Source: Metabacillus niabensis
GTDB lineage: Bacteria > Bacillota > Bacilli > Bacillales > Bacillaceae
NCBI RefSeq assembly: GCF_020524345.1
Contig: NZ_JAIVLH010000002.1
Location: forward strand, 186,001 to 250,000
Direction: 5' to 3'
DNA length: 64,000 bases
Shown: positions 55,248 through 64,000 of the stretch, piece after piece
Position numbering within the stretch: position 1 is the stretch's first letter
Layout: each line of letters opens with the position of its first letter
The notes under the pieces: generated by a model
Told to the model about the DNA's origin: nothing
Seen by the model: the letters and a program-made list of their open reading frames with translations, nothing else
The model's database searches: none
Program-made: the position numbers and the translations under genes

Positions 55248-56597
55248 CTAAGATGAGAATTTCAATTTTGATAACCTTTTTAAGGAGAGAGATAAAAACA
55301 AGGATCTGCCGAAGGTAAATAAATGAAATGAAAACCATAATTCATGGGGAGTTATGGTTGAGCCAAATAGCCAAATAGAGAAAATAAACAGTATTAATGC
55401 ATAAAAAATTGAATTCCGTATAAATTTAGCTTCTGTAGCACCGGAAAACACTCCTTCCAATTGAAGACCCCAAAAAGCTACAATTGGGTAAACGGCCATC
55501 CATATAAATAGTTCTACAGCAAGATTCTTCACTTCTTCAATAGAAGTAAAGGCCATTATGATAACATTACCGAATAACACCATTAAAAGGGATAGACAAA
55601 TGGCAGAACTTAATCCCCATCTAAGCGATAAGGTAAGGGTTCTATTATATAAAGATTGATTATTGCTACCTATTGATCTTCCGACTAAAATACTAGAAGC
55701 ATTAGCGAAACCGGACAGTAAATATGCCATGATATAGTGTACCTGCAATAAAATTGCATTTGCAGCTAACTCAATTTCGCCCATTCTTGCTCCAATAGTA
55801 GTGAAAATGCCAGTCATTAAGAGCAAACATACGGCTCTTAAAAAAAGATCCCGATTCATAATGAGCATCCTAATTATAGGTTCTTTTTGTAAAATTGAGA
55901 ATAAATTAAGAGAAAAGGATGATAATTGTTTTGACTTCACAACAAAGAATAACCCTATTATAACAGTGCTGGTTTCAGCTATTACAGTTGCCAGGGCTAC
56001 TCCGGCTACCCCCCATCCAAAAACTAATACAAATAGAAGATCTAAAACAATATTTACTAAATTCATAGAGATTTGAGTGGCAAGTGAAAGTCTAACTTTC
56101 CCAATTCCCATGAGCCATCCTATTAATACATAATTTATTAATGCAAAAGGTGCTCCCCATATTCTAATAGAGAAATAGGTAGATGTAAGCTCTTCCAGTG
56201 TTTGGCTTGCTCCAAATAAATAAAGAGATCCTTTTAAAATTGGAATTTGAAGAAAAATAAACAAACATCCAATTAAAATTGCCACAAATAATGGTCTTAT
56301 GAAGGAATATACAATCTCCTTTTCGTTATTTGCTCCACTTGCTTGTGATGTTAAACCTGTTGTACCAACTCTTAAAAATCCAAGGAGCCAGTACATTGTA
56401 TTAAAGATAACTGCACTAACTGATACTGCTCCGATTGCAGTGGGTTCAGGCAATCTCCCCACAACTGCTGTGTCGACTGCACCTAATAATGGGGTAGAAA
56501 TCCCCGCTATTATAAGAGGGATAGCCAATAGTAAATAATTCCGATGAGTAATTTCCTTTGTTGATTCTAATTGAACTGATGTTGCTTTACTGTTCAT
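55248..56597 (-). CDS. MATE-family multidrug/cation efflux transporter
   Basis: 449 residues, 12 helices in two homologous halves. LLAIPLIIAGISTPLLGAVD followed by TAVVGRLPEPTAIGAVSVSA is the MATE signature (DinF/NorM branch), with GTTGLTSQASGANNEKEI in the first half. ATG with AGAAGGAG upstream. Exports organic cations or drugs coupled to Na+ or H+; the substrate is unknown. Confidence 0.9.
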   Translation of the reverse strand: MNSKATSVQLESTKEITHRNYLLLAIPLIIAGISTPLLGAVDTAVVGRLPEPTAIGAVSVSAVIFNTMYWLLGFLRVGTTGLTSQASGANNEKEIVYSFIRPLFVAILIGCLFIFLQIPILKGSLYLFGASQTLEELTSTYFSIRIWGAPFALINYVLIGWLMGIGKVRLSLATQISMNLVNIVLDLLFVLVFGWGVAGVALATVIAETSTVIIGLFFVVKSKQLSSFSLNLFSILQKEPIIRMLIMNRDLFLRAVCLLLMTGIFTTIGARMGEIELAANAILLQVHYIMAYLLSGFANASSILVGRSIGSNNQSLYNRTLTLSLRWGLSSAICLSLLMVLFGNVIIMAFTSIEEVKNLAVELFIWMAVYPIVAFWGLQLEGVFSGATEAKFIRNSIFYALILFIFSIWLFGSTITPHELWFSFHLFTFGRSLFLSLSLKRLSKLKFSS

Positions 56598-56999
56598 TTC
56601 ATTCTCCTTCTGTGTATATGTGTGCCGGTGCCTTTGGATTAATGTTTCGCTAATACCTGCTTAAAGCAATAGCATAATTAAGGTAGGTTTTACAACAATA
56701 TCTATCCCAAAATAATCTCTAAAGCAGAACTATTACGATTTAAAAGATGATAGGATGTATAAACATGAATGATATAGAAATAATTGTAACAATCCCGATT
56801 TATGGTAAAGTTTTATAGAATAATTGTCAAGTAGTTATTGGAATTAAAAAAGTGATTTTTTGACTTCATATGTATTATTAAAGACTATGGAGAGATATTC
56901 CTGATTTTGAAACTTTATTAACGATTCCCTAGATATATTCACAGCTTTAAATCATTTATTTTCAAATGGTCAAAAACCGAAAAATATTCACAAAAAAGA
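56598..56999. other. Non-coding AT-rich stretch upstream of MATE gene
   Basis: About 400 bases with no coding frame that has a ribosome binding site. It should hold the MATE promoter on the minus strand. I saw no conserved RNA element. Confidence 0.5.
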
Positions 57000-57023
57000 A
57001 CTGCTTTATTTAGCAGTCCAAAT
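57000..57023 (-). terminator. Intrinsic terminator, distal, after PBP gene
   Basis: On the minus strand ACTGCTAAATAAAGCAGT followed by TCTTTTTTG. It lies ~80 bases past the PBP stop, downstream of another hairpin. Confidence 0.7.
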
Positions 57024-57040
57024 ATTTCCTACATTAAATA

Positions 57041-57087
57041 AAAGACAGACAAGTCGCATTAGACATTCTATTTTTGCTCCTGTCTTT
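57041..57087 (-). terminator. Hairpin just after PBP gene
   Basis: AAAGACAG and CTGTCTTT pair across a 31-base loop, with a TTTATTTA run following on the minus strand; 17 bases after the stop at 57104. The long loop makes it a weaker candidate than the distal hairpin. Confidence 0.5.
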
Positions 57088-57103
57088 TTAAAATATCAGA
57101 AGA

Positions 57104-59269
57104 TTAATCATCATCTTCTTCCACTACTTTCTTTTCAACATGGCCTCTTCCTTTGTCTTCCCTACCCTTGCCCTTCTCTTTTTCCTTATCTTTATTCTTT
57201 TCCCCCCTTCCTTTGTTTTCCTTTTCATCCTCCTCATCTTCAAGTTCCTCTTCCTTTTCCTCGTTCTCTTCGTCTTCCTCTCTTTCTCTTGCTTTCTCAG
57301 CCTGTTCTTTTGCTTTTTCCTCTTCTTCTTCTCTAAGTTCAAGTGCTTTTTTTATGTTTCCTGCAATTAGTGATAAATCAAACGAAGTTTCTGTCAGTTC
57401 TGATTTTGATTTGGAGATGATCTCCTTAAATAAAATTGTTGCTGTTTGACTGCTAGATGATAATAAATAATGCTGTTCATCTGTTTTGTCATAACCTAAC
57501 CAAACAGCACCTACTAACTCCGGTGTATAGCCAACAAACCAGTGATCATTTGATCCTCCGTTGATTTCAAAAGCTAATTGGGTAGTACCTGTTTTTCCCG
57601 CCACATCAATTCCGGAAATCTGAGCATTTTTACCAGTTCCTTTTTCCACCACACCATTTAGTAAATATGTTATTTTCTGAGCAACCTCGGGCTCTGTTAC
57701 CCGTGTTGCTTTACTCTGCCATTCGGCGATAACTTCTCCATTTGCATCTTCAATTTTTTGAATAGAGTGTGCTTCAACCATAACACCATCATTTGGGAAA
57801 GTAGCAAATGCCTGCGCCATTAATAACGGTGAAGTCCCTTTTGACATTCCACCAAGAGCTAGTGGCAGGCTATGATCTTCTTTCACTAATGGAATACCAA
57901 AACGTTCAACAGCTTGAATTCCTTTCTCTAAACCTATTTCATCTAATAACCAAACAGCTGGAATATTGTATGAGTGAATAACAGCATCAAATAGTGTCGT
58001 TTGGCCTCGATATTGATGGTCGGAATTTTCCGGCTGGTATCCACCCTCAAAAGTTAGAGGCTGATCTGATAAAAGATCAAATGGCTCATAGCCTTCCTCC
58101 AGTGCAGGTGTGTATACTGCTATAGGTTTCATCGTTGATCCAGGCTGCCTTATTAATTGGCTTGCATGGTTAAATCCACGGAATATATGCTCTCCTCTTC
58201 CTCCAACTAAAGCCTGAATTCCACCGGTTGAAGGGTGAATAAATACACTGCCACTTTGAATGAGTTGATCTGAACTGCTTTCTGGAAAAAGTGCATCAGA
58301 ATTGTATACTTCCTCAGCGGCAGTTTGAATGACTGGATTCAATTCTGTATAGATATGAAGTCCACCAGAAAGAATCTCATTTTCAGAAAGGTCATATTTT
58401 TTAATTGCTTCTTCTATTAAATAATCAATATAATATGGATAATTGCCCTTATATTCATCTTCGGTTTTTCTTCTATCTAAAACAATTTGATCAGCTTTCG
58501 CACTTTTTAATTCTTCTTCCGTGATAAACCCTTCTTTTTCCATCAAGGTTAAAACGATATTTCTTCGTTTGACAGAATGGTCGAAATGTTTGATAGGTGA
58601 TAGTGAAGAAGGAGCTTTTATTAGGCCAGCTAACATGGCAGATTCACTCAATGTTAAGTCTGAGGCTTTTTTTCCGAAATAGGTTTGGGCTGCACGTTGG
58701 ATTCCCCATGCACCTTCACCAAAATAAATTTGGTTTAAGTACCGTTCCAAAATTTCATCTTTTGTATAAGAACGCTCAATCTTTTTGGTTAGAATCAATT
58801 CCTTCATTTTTCTTGTATAAGTACGCTCATGTGACAAAAATACATTTTTTGCGAGCTGCTGTGTGATTGTACTTCCACCTGCAACGACATCACCTTTAAA
58901 CAAATTCGTAACAAACGCTTTAGTTATTGCGAAATAATTCACACCATGATGATGATAAAAACGTTGGTCTTCTGTAGCGATTACAGCATGAATCATATCA
59001 TCTGATATTTCGTCTAATGAGACACCTTCAATACTTGAATTGGAAAGCTTACTTGCTATTTCTCCATGATGGTCATAAATAATCGTTGGCTGAGGTGCAG
59101 GTTTCTCTAACTTGCTCACATCACTTGTCCAAATCAGAATATTGATGACTAAGAGGCCGCAGATTGCAGTTAACAAAATCACTGCAATTATTTTGACAAC
59201 CACTTTTTTAGCTGAAAATAACTTTTTCTTTAAAGATCTTTCTTCTTTCCTTTTTTCCATTCTTCCCAA
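57104..59269 (-). CDS. Class A penicillin-binding protein (transglycosylase/transpeptidase)
   Basis: Bifunctional peptidoglycan synthase of about 720 residues. One N-terminal membrane anchor (~30-52) leads to the transglycosylase domain with ATEDQRFYHHHGVNYFAITK and GGSTITQQLAKNVFLS, then the transpeptidase domain with SxxK in QPGSTMKPIAVY, SxN in HSYNIPAVWLLD and KTG in DVAGKTGTTQLAFE. A C-terminal ~75-residue tail is almost purely Glu/Lys/Arg. TTG 59269 is chosen because AAGGTGG lies eight bases upstream; GTG 59281 and ATG 59260 are alternatives. Beta-lactam target by family. Confidence 0.93.
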   Translation of the reverse strand: MGRMEKRKEERSLKKKLFSAKKVVVKIIAVILLTAICGLLVINILIWTSDVSKLEKPAPQPTIIYDHHGEIASKLSNSSIEGVSLDEISDDMIHAVIATEDQRFYHHHGVNYFAITKAFVTNLFKGDVVAGGSTITQQLAKNVFLSHERTYTRKMKELILTKKIERSYTKDEILERYLNQIYFGEGAWGIQRAAQTYFGKKASDLTLSESAMLAGLIKAPSSLSPIKHFDHSVKRRNIVLTLMEKEGFITEEELKSAKADQIVLDRRKTEDEYKGNYPYYIDYLIEEAIKKYDLSENEILSGGLHIYTELNPVIQTAAEEVYNSDALFPESSSDQLIQSGSVFIHPSTGGIQALVGGRGEHIFRGFNHASQLIRQPGSTMKPIAVYTPALEEGYEPFDLLSDQPLTFEGGYQPENSDHQYRGQTTLFDAVIHSYNIPAVWLLDEIGLEKGIQAVERFGIPLVKEDHSLPLALGGMSKGTSPLLMAQAFATFPNDGVMVEAHSIQKIEDANGEVIAEWQSKATRVTEPEVAQKITYLLNGVVEKGTGKNAQISGIDVAGKTGTTQLAFEINGGSNDHWFVGYTPELVGAVWLGYDKTDEQHYLLSSSSQTATILFKEIISKSKSELTETSFDLSLIAGNIKKALELREEEEEKAKEQAEKAREREEDEENEEKEEELEDEEDEKENKGRGEKNKDKEKEKGKGREDKGRGHVEKKVVEEDDD

Positions 59270-59405
59270 GACTTGTCCCACCTTCTAAGTTGCAAACTCC
59301 AGCTTGTCATATACTGATTAATTTTTAATCAGTATATATTTTTCGTCAACATGTCATAAGTCTTAACCTTTCAATAAGAAATTAGCCTTATTTTAAAAAT
59401 AGAAA

Positions 59406-59433
59406 AAATCCAAAGAGATTCTATTCTTTGGAC
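59406..59433 (-). terminator. Intrinsic terminator of 51-residue gene
   Basis: On the minus strand TCCAAAGA, eight-base loop, TCTTTGGA and then TTTTTT, about 25 bases after the stop at 59458. Confidence 0.85.
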
Positions 59434-59457
59434 TATCTATCTTTATAGAAAACGCAT

Positions 59458-59613
59458 TCACTTTTTATTAGAAAATTGTTCTTTTATAAGCTTCAATGAC
59501 TCAACTAAACCTGGTAGTTTATCAAAATATTCTGCTTCATTATTTAGTAGGATTTCGTTAATTCGAGACTGTAACAGCTCCTCAATCAACTCAATTGTTT
59601 GTTGATGAATCAT
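59458..59613 (-). CDS. Small helical acidic protein, 51 residues
   Basis: ATG 59613 with AGGGGTG about six bases upstream, stop TGA at 59458. Sequence begins MIHQQTIELIEELLQSRINE and ends LIKEQFSNKK, with all-helical amphipathic composition. The strong terminator behind it supports an independent gene. No family is recognised. Confidence 0.6.
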   Translation of the reverse strand: MIHQQTIELIEELLQSRINEILLNNEAEYFDKLPGLVESLKLIKEQFSNKK

Positions 59614-59790
59614 ATTTCACACCCCTACTTGAAGATCCTGTATTATATTCCATTCCATTGCTTTTGATTCCAATTTTTAATCATTATTGAAAAATAATGA
59701 TTAACCTTCTCTTATTTTAAAGATGAATAGGTGAAGGGAAATATTGTATACCATATTTTAGGAGGGAAGTCTTGCAGGAAAGAAGGCAGT

Positions 59791-59952
59791 ATGGTTCTGT
59801 TAAGTGTAAATATGAGCTTTATAAAATTGTTTGGCTACTATTTATTAGGAGTTACCATTGCATTAATTGTAGTCCAAGGTATCAATTCATATTTAAAAAT
59901 AAGGACAAATAAAGAAGCTAAACAGAATGAATCTCCTTTATTTGTCCTTTGA
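59791..59952 (+). CDS. Small single-span membrane protein, 53 residues
   Basis: MVLLSVNMSFIKLFGYYLLG starts a protein with one membrane helix and a charged end KIRTNKEAKQNESPLFVL. ATG 59791 has AGAAGG four bases upstream, rather close; GTG 59731 is another possible start. It is convergent with copA and its last ~17 codons are part of the inverted repeat that terminates copA. No family known. Confidence 0.5.
   Translation: MVLLSVNMSFIKLFGYYLLGVTIALIVVQGINSYLKIRTNKEAKQNESPLFVL
59901..59949. terminator. Terminator hairpin overlapping end of small gene
   Basis: AAGGACAAATAAAG and CTTTATTTGTCCTT form a perfect 14-base-pair stem around a 21-base loop. On the minus strand it is followed by ATTTTTAAATA, so it likely ends copA mRNA; it lies within the coding frame of the convergent small gene. 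Confidence 0.78.
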
Positions 59953-62370
59953 TTATAGTTTCACTCTTTGTAATCGAAGTGCGTTTAAGACAACTGAGAC
60001 TGAACTAAAGGCCATGGCTGCACCTGCTAACCAAGGTGCTAAGAATCCCATTGCTGCAATTGGTATTCCTAGTGAATTATAAGCAAATGCCCAAAAGAGA
60101 TTTTGCTTAATATTTCGAATCGTTTTTTGACTCATAGAGATTGCATCAGCAATACTGTTAAGATCTCCCCGAATAAGAGTAATATCTGCAGCTTCCATGG
60201 CAACATCTGTTCCTGTTCCAATTGCCATTCCAATATCAGCCATTGCTAAAGCCGGTGCATCATTAATTCCATCTCCAACCATAGCAACAACTTTTCCTTT
60301 CTGCTGAAGTTTTTTTACTTCTTCTGCTTTTCCTTCTGGTAAAACTTCTGATACAACACGTTCAATTCCTGCTGAGTTGGCAATAGCTTTTGCTGTTCGC
60401 TCATTGTCACCAGTAATCATCACAACTTCTAATCCCATATTTTTTAAACGTTGGACGGCTTCTTTCGATGTTTCTTTAATCGTATCTGCAACAGCTACCA
60501 TTCCGGCAAATTGATCATCAATTGCGATTAACATGGCAGTTTTTCCTGAGCTCTCAAGTGTTTCCATTGTTTGAAGTGCCGATGATATAGAAATATTGTG
60601 TTTTATCAATAATTTTCTCGTACCTGCTATGATCAATTTTCCTTGCACTTTTGCGGTTATGCCATATCCCGGTATTGCTTCAAACTCCTCAACATCAACC
60701 AAGTCAATATTTTTATTCTGAATACCTGAAACAATTGCCTGTGCAAGAGGGTGTTCAGATTGCTTTTCGGATGAACCTACCAGTTGTAAGAATTCACTTT
60801 CATTAAACTCATCTTCTACAAAAATATCTGTTAGGATTGGTGTGCCATTTGTAATGGTTCCTGTTTTATCTAAAAGAACTGTCGTTAAGCGATGTGTTCG
60901 TTCAAGATGTTCTCCACCTTTAAAGAGGATACCAAATTCAGCAGCTCTTCCTGATCCCGCCATAATAGAAGTTGGTGTTGCAAGTCCTAATGCACAAGGA
61001 CAGGCGATGACTAAGATTGCAATCATCTTTTCTAGTGCTTCTGCAACATCACCGGGTGTTATCCAAACGAACCAAATGATAAATGTAACGATGGCAATTC
61101 CAACAACGATTGGAACAAAAATACCGGAAATTTGATCAGCTATACGTTGGATGGGTGATTTTGAACCTTGTGCTTCTTCTACAACTTTTATAATTTGTGA
61201 TAGAGCTGTATCGCGACCCACTTTAGTCGCTTTTATTTTTAACACACCATTTTTATTTAAAGTTGCTCCTATCACACTGTCGCCTGCAATTTTATCAATT
61301 GGTACACTTTCCCCTGTAAGCATGGATTCATCAAGCGCAGAACGACCCTCGATAATTTCACCATCAACAGGTATCTTTTCCCCGGGTTTAACAATTAAAA
61401 TGTCACCAACCTGTACTTCTTCAAGGGGAATTTCTTGTTCCGTCCCTCTACGGATAACAATTGCTGTTTTGACCTGTAATCCCATCAGTTTTTTTATTGC
61501 GTCAGATGAACGCCCTTTTGCTTGAACTTCAAATAATTTTCCCAATACAATTAAAGTAATGAGGACTGCACTTGTTTCATAATATAGCTCTACCATATGG
61601 TGATCAGAACCTATTGATGCAATCGTTAAAAATAAACTGTAGAAGTATGCAGCAGATGTTCCTAATGCAACAAGTACATCCATATTGGCACTTTTATTTC
61701 TGAGAGCCTTATAAGCTCCTATATAAAATTGTTTCCCGACAATAAATTGTACTGGAGTAGCAAAGGCTAATTGTACCCATGGATTCATTAGCATCTCAGG
61801 CAAATAAATAAATGATGTAAAACTAAAGTGGCTAACCATTGACCAAAGTAAAGGCATGGATAAGATTAAGGAAAAAAGAAACTTTCTTTTTTGTGTCTGT
61901 AATTCCTTAGCTCTTTGATCGGTGATATTTTTTTTCTCTTCATCTTTCAAGCTGGCTTGATAACCTAATTTTTCTACTTGTTTAATTAAATCTGTTGTGG
62001 TAACTTGTGAGGCATTAAACTCAATAGTTGCTCTTTCTAATGCTAAGTTGACTGATGCATTTGTCACACCATCCAGTTTGTGTAAACCTTTTTCAATACG
62101 ATTTGCACAGGCCGCACAAGTCATACCACTAAGATTTAGTTCAACCTTTTCCATAGCTATATCATAACCTAAATCATTTATTTTCTTTGTGAACTTATCT
62201 ATGTTTGTAACACTTGGATCATATTTAATGGATGTTCTTTCTAAAGCAAAATTAACAGTTGCCTCTTCCACCCCATCCATTTTATTCAGTCCTTTTTCAA
62301 TTCGAACAGCACAAGCAGCACATGTCATTCCAGTAATAGGTAACACTGCTTCTTTTCTTTGTTCTGACAT
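59953..62370 (-). CDS. copA: Copper-exporting P1B-type ATPase CopA
   Basis: 805-residue Cu(I) efflux pump. Two N-terminal metal-binding domains each carry GMTCAACA (residues ~14-21 and ~82-89); eight membrane helices follow with the transport motif CPC in [27 protein letters not shown] holds the phosphorylated Asp; SEHPLAQAI is the P1B His-Pro motif; [17 protein letters not shown] closes the ATP site. ATG with AGGGAGG upstream. It has its own CsoR operator. Confidence 0.97.
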   Translation of the reverse strand: MSEQRKEAVLPITGMTCAACAVRIEKGLNKMDGVEEATVNFALERTSIKYDPSVTNIDKFTKKINDLGYDIAMEKVELNLSGMTCAACANRIEKGLHKLDGVTNASVNLALERATIEFNASQVTTTDLIKQVEKLGYQASLKDEEKKNITDQRAKELQTQKRKFLFSLILSMPLLWSMVSHFSFTSFIYLPEMLMNPWVQLAFATPVQFIVGKQFYIGAYKALRNKSANMDVLVALGTSAAYFYSLFLTIASIGSDHHMVELYYETSAVLITLIVLGKLFEVQAKGRSSDAIKKLMGLQVKTAIVIRRGTEQEIPLEEVQVGDILIVKPGEKIPVDGEIIEGRSALDESMLTGESVPIDKIAGDSVIGATLNKNGVLKIKATKVGRDTALSQIIKVVEEAQGSKSPIQRIADQISGIFVPIVVGIAIVTFIIWFVWITPGDVAEALEKMIAILVIACPCALGLATPTSIMAGSGRAAEFGILFKGGEHLERTHRLTTVLLDKTGTITNGTPILTDIFVEDEFNESEFLQLVGSSEKQSEHPLAQAIVSGIQNKNIDLVDVEEFEAIPGYGITAKVQGKLIIAGTRKLLIKHNISISSALQTMETLESSGKTAMLIAIDDQFAGMVAVADTIKETSKEAVQRLKNMGLEVVMITGDNERTAKAIANSAGIERVVSEVLPEGKAEEVKKLQQKGKVVAMVGDGINDAPALAMADIGMAIGTGTDVAMEAADITLIRGDLNSIADAISMSQKTIRNIKQNLFWAFAYNSLGIPIAAMGFLAPWLAGAAMAFSSVSVVLNALRLQRVKL

Positions 62371-62385
62371 TTTCTATGCCTCCCT

Positions 62386-62402
62386 ATACCCCGTAGTGGT
62401 AT
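62386..62402 (-). promoter_or_regulatory. CsoR operator before copA
   Basis: On the minus strand ATACCACTACGGGGTAT, near-identical in layout to the B. subtilis CsoR box ATACCCTACGGGGGTAT. It lies 16 bases before the copA ATG. A candidate promoter is TTAGCA-17-CATTAT overlapping the preceding terminator. Binding is inferred. Confidence 0.75.
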
Positions 62403-62417
62403 AATGTTTTTCAAAAT

Positions 62418-62446
62418 AAAACGTGCTAACAAAATAAGCACGTTTT
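62418..62446 (-). terminator. Terminator between copZ and copA
   Basis: AAACGTGCT and AGCACGTTT pair around an eleven-base loop, then TATTTTG on the minus strand. It places copA in a separate transcription unit from csoR-copZ. Confidence 0.8.
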
Positions 62447-62462
62447 GTTTACGGAAAGGACG

Positions 62463-62669
62463 TTAAACTACATCATACCCTTGTTCATCAATTATTTCCT
62501 TTATTTTATCTAATGAAACAATAACGGGATCAAATTCGATATCTACTTTCCCTTCAGTTAAATGAACTTTCACGTTTTCTACCCCATTTTGTTTTCCTAC
62601 ATTTCCTTCAATTGCACTTACACAGTGACCACAGGACATACCTTGAACTGTTAACGTTGTTTTCTCCAT
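62463..62669 (-). CDS. copZ: Copper chaperone CopZ
   Basis: 68-residue Atx1-like protein. Cu(I) is held by the two Cys in GMSCGHCVSAIEG; the C-terminal DKIKEIIDEQGYDVV is typical of CopZ. It delivers copper to CopA's N-terminal domains. ATG with AAGGAG seven bases upstream. Follows csoR by 13 bases. Confidence 0.95.
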   Translation of the reverse strand: MEKTTLTVQGMSCGHCVSAIEGNVGKQNGVENVKVHLTEGKVDIEFDPVIVSLDKIKEIIDEQGYDVV

Positions 62670-62682
62670 TATTTAACACTCC

Positions 62683-63018
62683 TTATTTTTTCATTAATCT
62701 TTGAATGGTAACAAGCAATTCATCAACAACTTCTAAGTCACCATCTTGTATTCTTTCTGTTACACAGCTTTTTAAATGAGCTTCTAATAAAACTTTTGAG
62801 AAGCTATTAAGGGCAGATTGAACGGCGGAAATTTGGGTAATGATATCATCACAATACGTATCTTTTTCAATTAACCCTTTAATACCGCGAACCTGACCTT
62901 CAACTCTATTTAACCGGCTAATTAAGGATTTTTTTACTTTATCAGAATGGTGGCTTTGTCTTTCAGAATGATTCATATTACATTGTTCAATTTTCAAGGC
63001 CTCTTCTTCTTCAAACAT
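62683..63018 (-). CDS. csoR: Copper-sensing repressor CsoR
   Basis: 111-residue four-helix repressor. The Cu(I) ligands are Cys56 (DTYCDDI), His81 and Cys85 (EAHLKSCV), the C-H-C set of true CsoR. RLNRVEGQVRGIKGLIEKD is the conserved DNA-binding helix. ATG 63018 has GAGGAGG eight bases upstream; the longer frame from 63051 lies in the operator region. An extended His/Glu-rich N-terminus (MFEEEEALKIEQCNMNHSER) is longer than usual. Derepresses copZ and copA when copper binds. Confidence 0.95.
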   Translation of the reverse strand: MFEEEEALKIEQCNMNHSERQSHHSDKVKKSLISRLNRVEGQVRGIKGLIEKDTYCDDIITQISAVQSALNSFSKVLLEAHLKSCVTERIQDGDLEVVDELLVTIQRLMKK

Positions 63019-63049
63019 ATTCAAAACCTCCTCTTTTAAACAATCTACC

Positions 63050-63066
63050 ATACCCCCCTAACCTAT
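63050..63066 (-). promoter_or_regulatory. CsoR operator before csoR-copZ
   Basis: On the minus strand ATAGGTTAGGGGGGTAT: a strong GGGGGTAT half-site and a weaker left half compared with the B. subtilis CsoR box. It lies 31 bases before the csoR ATG, the position expected for autorepression. Confidence 0.6.
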
Positions 63067-63190
63067 GTAAAGTGTTTTGACTTTATAAAATACCTTTTGT
63101 TTTTTCGCCTATTTGGCACGGTGCAAGAACTAAAACACTTTTCAGATGACTTCTTCATATAATATCAAATCTTAAACTAGGGGTGATAGA

Positions 63191-63655
63191 ATGAAACGAT
63201 GGTTAAAAACCGTGATTTTACTTTATCTTTCCCTTTTGTTTTTTGGCAGCTTTTTAGCTGTTGGAGCATTATGGACTGGAATATTAGAAAAACTGTTTCC
63301 ATTTATTTCTTCTATTGAGATTTTTCTTTATTATTTCTTTGCCGGAGCAATTGGTGGATCCCTTCGCCATCTTTACATGTTTTGCTCTCACTATATGAAG
63401 GGCGAGCTAACAGACTATAGAGAGTGGATTATGTATATCTTTTATCCGATATTTGCTACAGGTACGGCTGTTATAGCTGTTACATTGATACAAAGTGGAA
63501 TCTTTTTAATTGATTTTATTGATTACAATGAAACTCCTTTAGCACAAATCAGTATTGCGTTTTTTGTAGGGTTTGGCTTTAATCGGTTTTTAAATAAGTT
63601 AAATGCTTTTTCAAAAAAAATGTTTAAACCAAATAATGACAATGATCATAAATAA
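63191..63655 (+). CDS. Four-helix membrane protein of unknown function
   Basis: 154 residues, about four membrane helices (LLYLSLLFFGSFLAVGALW, LFPFISSIEIFLYYFFAGAI, YIFYPIFATGTAVIAVTLIQ, LAQISIAFFVGFGFNRFLNK) and a polar basic tail. ATG with AGGGGTGAT upstream. No family recognised; divergent from csoR. Confidence 0.72.
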   Translation: MKRWLKTVILLYLSLLFFGSFLAVGALWTGILEKLFPFISSIEIFLYYFFAGAIGGSLRHLYMFCSHYMKGELTDYREWIMYIFYPIFATGTAVIAVTLIQSGIFLIDFIDYNETPLAQISIAFFVGFGFNRFLNKLNAFSKKMFKPNNDNDHK

Positions 63656-63692
63656 AAAAAGATGACTACTTTTTGAATAAAAGGAGTCATCT
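63654..63692 (-). terminator. Terminator of SRP RNA
   Basis: On the minus strand AGATGACT, 17-base loop, AGTCATCT and then seven U, about 20 bases beyond the SRP RNA 3' end. Confidence 0.82.
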
Positions 63693-63711
63693 GCTATGTT
63701 CATATGTAAAA

Positions 63712-63978
63712 CCGTGCACCTCTTATTGATATGGTCACATAAGTGTTACTTAAGTAGCCAGCTCAGTCAGGGCTACCCTGCGGCACACAGACGAATCTAC
63801 TTATGGCTGCTCCCTTCCAGGCCTGACCAGTTTCATAGATGTCTGTTGCGCGGACCCCAATCGTCATCACCGCTTGCATAAGGCAAACCTTACATGAACC
63901 ATACCGCTAAAGAGGAATTCAACCCCGCTAAGGCGGATTGCAGGTTACAGGGCACCGCCATCTCCCCATCTAGCACGG
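63712..63978 (-). ncRNA. ffs: Signal recognition particle RNA (large, Bacillus type)
   Basis: RNA on the minus strand of about 267 nt whose ends pair (CCGTGC / GCACGG). Domain IV apex GGTCAGGCCTGGAAGGGAGC and the GGTGCCCTGTAACCTGCAAT segment, and the Alu-domain GCGGTG-type hairpins, match Bacillus scRNA. It guides membrane-protein targeting with Ffh. A TATACA box lies at 63981-63986; the exact 5' end is uncertain. Confidence 0.93.
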
Positions 63979-64000
63979 TATGTATAAAATTACATGTATT

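Noticed and set aside
57140-57449. Long open frames opposite the PBP tail
   Set aside because: They are the reverse reading of the purine-rich Glu/Lys tail and give Phe/Ser/Leu-only products.
63696-63881. Plus-strand frame at the right end
   Set aside because: It lies within the SRP RNA on the other strand.
1-64000. CRISPR array, insertion sequence, prophage or tRNA genes
   Set aside because: No regular direct repeats, transposase or integrase frames, or cloverleaf sequences were seen.

Overview
The window reads as a chromosomal segment of an endospore-forming, low-GC Gram-positive bacterium of the Bacillaceae. The grounds are an alpha/beta-type small acid-soluble spore protein, a HutP-controlled hut operon, a long Bacillus-type SRP RNA, a CsoR/CopZ/CopA copper module, strong AGGAGG ribosome binding sites with many TTG and GTG starts, and AT-rich intergenic regions full of U-tailed hairpins. 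I saw no rRNA or tRNA gene, phage, insertion sequence or CRISPR array. Species is not assigned.

Layout. 0-4.3 kb: minus-strand sugar ABC operon (binding lipoprotein, two permeases, AraC regulator) behind a near-perfect cre site. 4.6-20 kb: housekeeping and accessory singletons: two Nudix hydrolases, GNAT, GyrI-like protein, MurJ/SpoVB-type flippase, two luciferase-like monooxygenases (one with an apparent ATT start), GIY-YIG protein, Dabb protein, esterase, SWIM-SNF2 helicase, DUF3219 protein, an M48 protease fused to ankyrin repeats, and BluB. 20.3-25.8 kb: SASP, a TAXI-type TRAP operon with DUF1850 protein, and a secreted M14 carboxypeptidase. 26.2-32 kb: a BMP-family ABC importer of nucleoside type whose last gene is a Rieske oxygenase. 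32.2-38.2 kb: hutP-hutH-hutU-hutI-hutG with a HutP-type leader terminator. 38.3-39.8 kb: ndk and glutaminase on the plus strand. 39.9-43.4 kb: YitT protein, a membrane-anchored FAD oxidoreductase with one or two membrane partners, and a Gly/Pro/aromatic-rich protein. 43.5-56.6 kb: small stress, transport and unknown genes, including a DUF5367-like gene broken by an in-frame TGA, and an unexplained structured leader before a 51-residue orphan protein. 57.1-59.3 kb: class A penicillin-binding protein with a charged tail. 59.9-63 kb: csoR-copZ and copA as two CsoR-controlled units. 63.7-64 kb: SRP RNA on the minus strand.

How it works together. The hut operon plus glutaminase feed histidine and glutamine into glutamate. 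The ABC-Rieske operon suggests uptake and oxidation of a small, possibly purine-like compound. The copper module senses, chaperones and exports Cu(I). Many protein starts were moved from the longest open frame to a position with a well-spaced ribosome binding site, as stated per gene. All family calls come from reading motifs; no database search was run.
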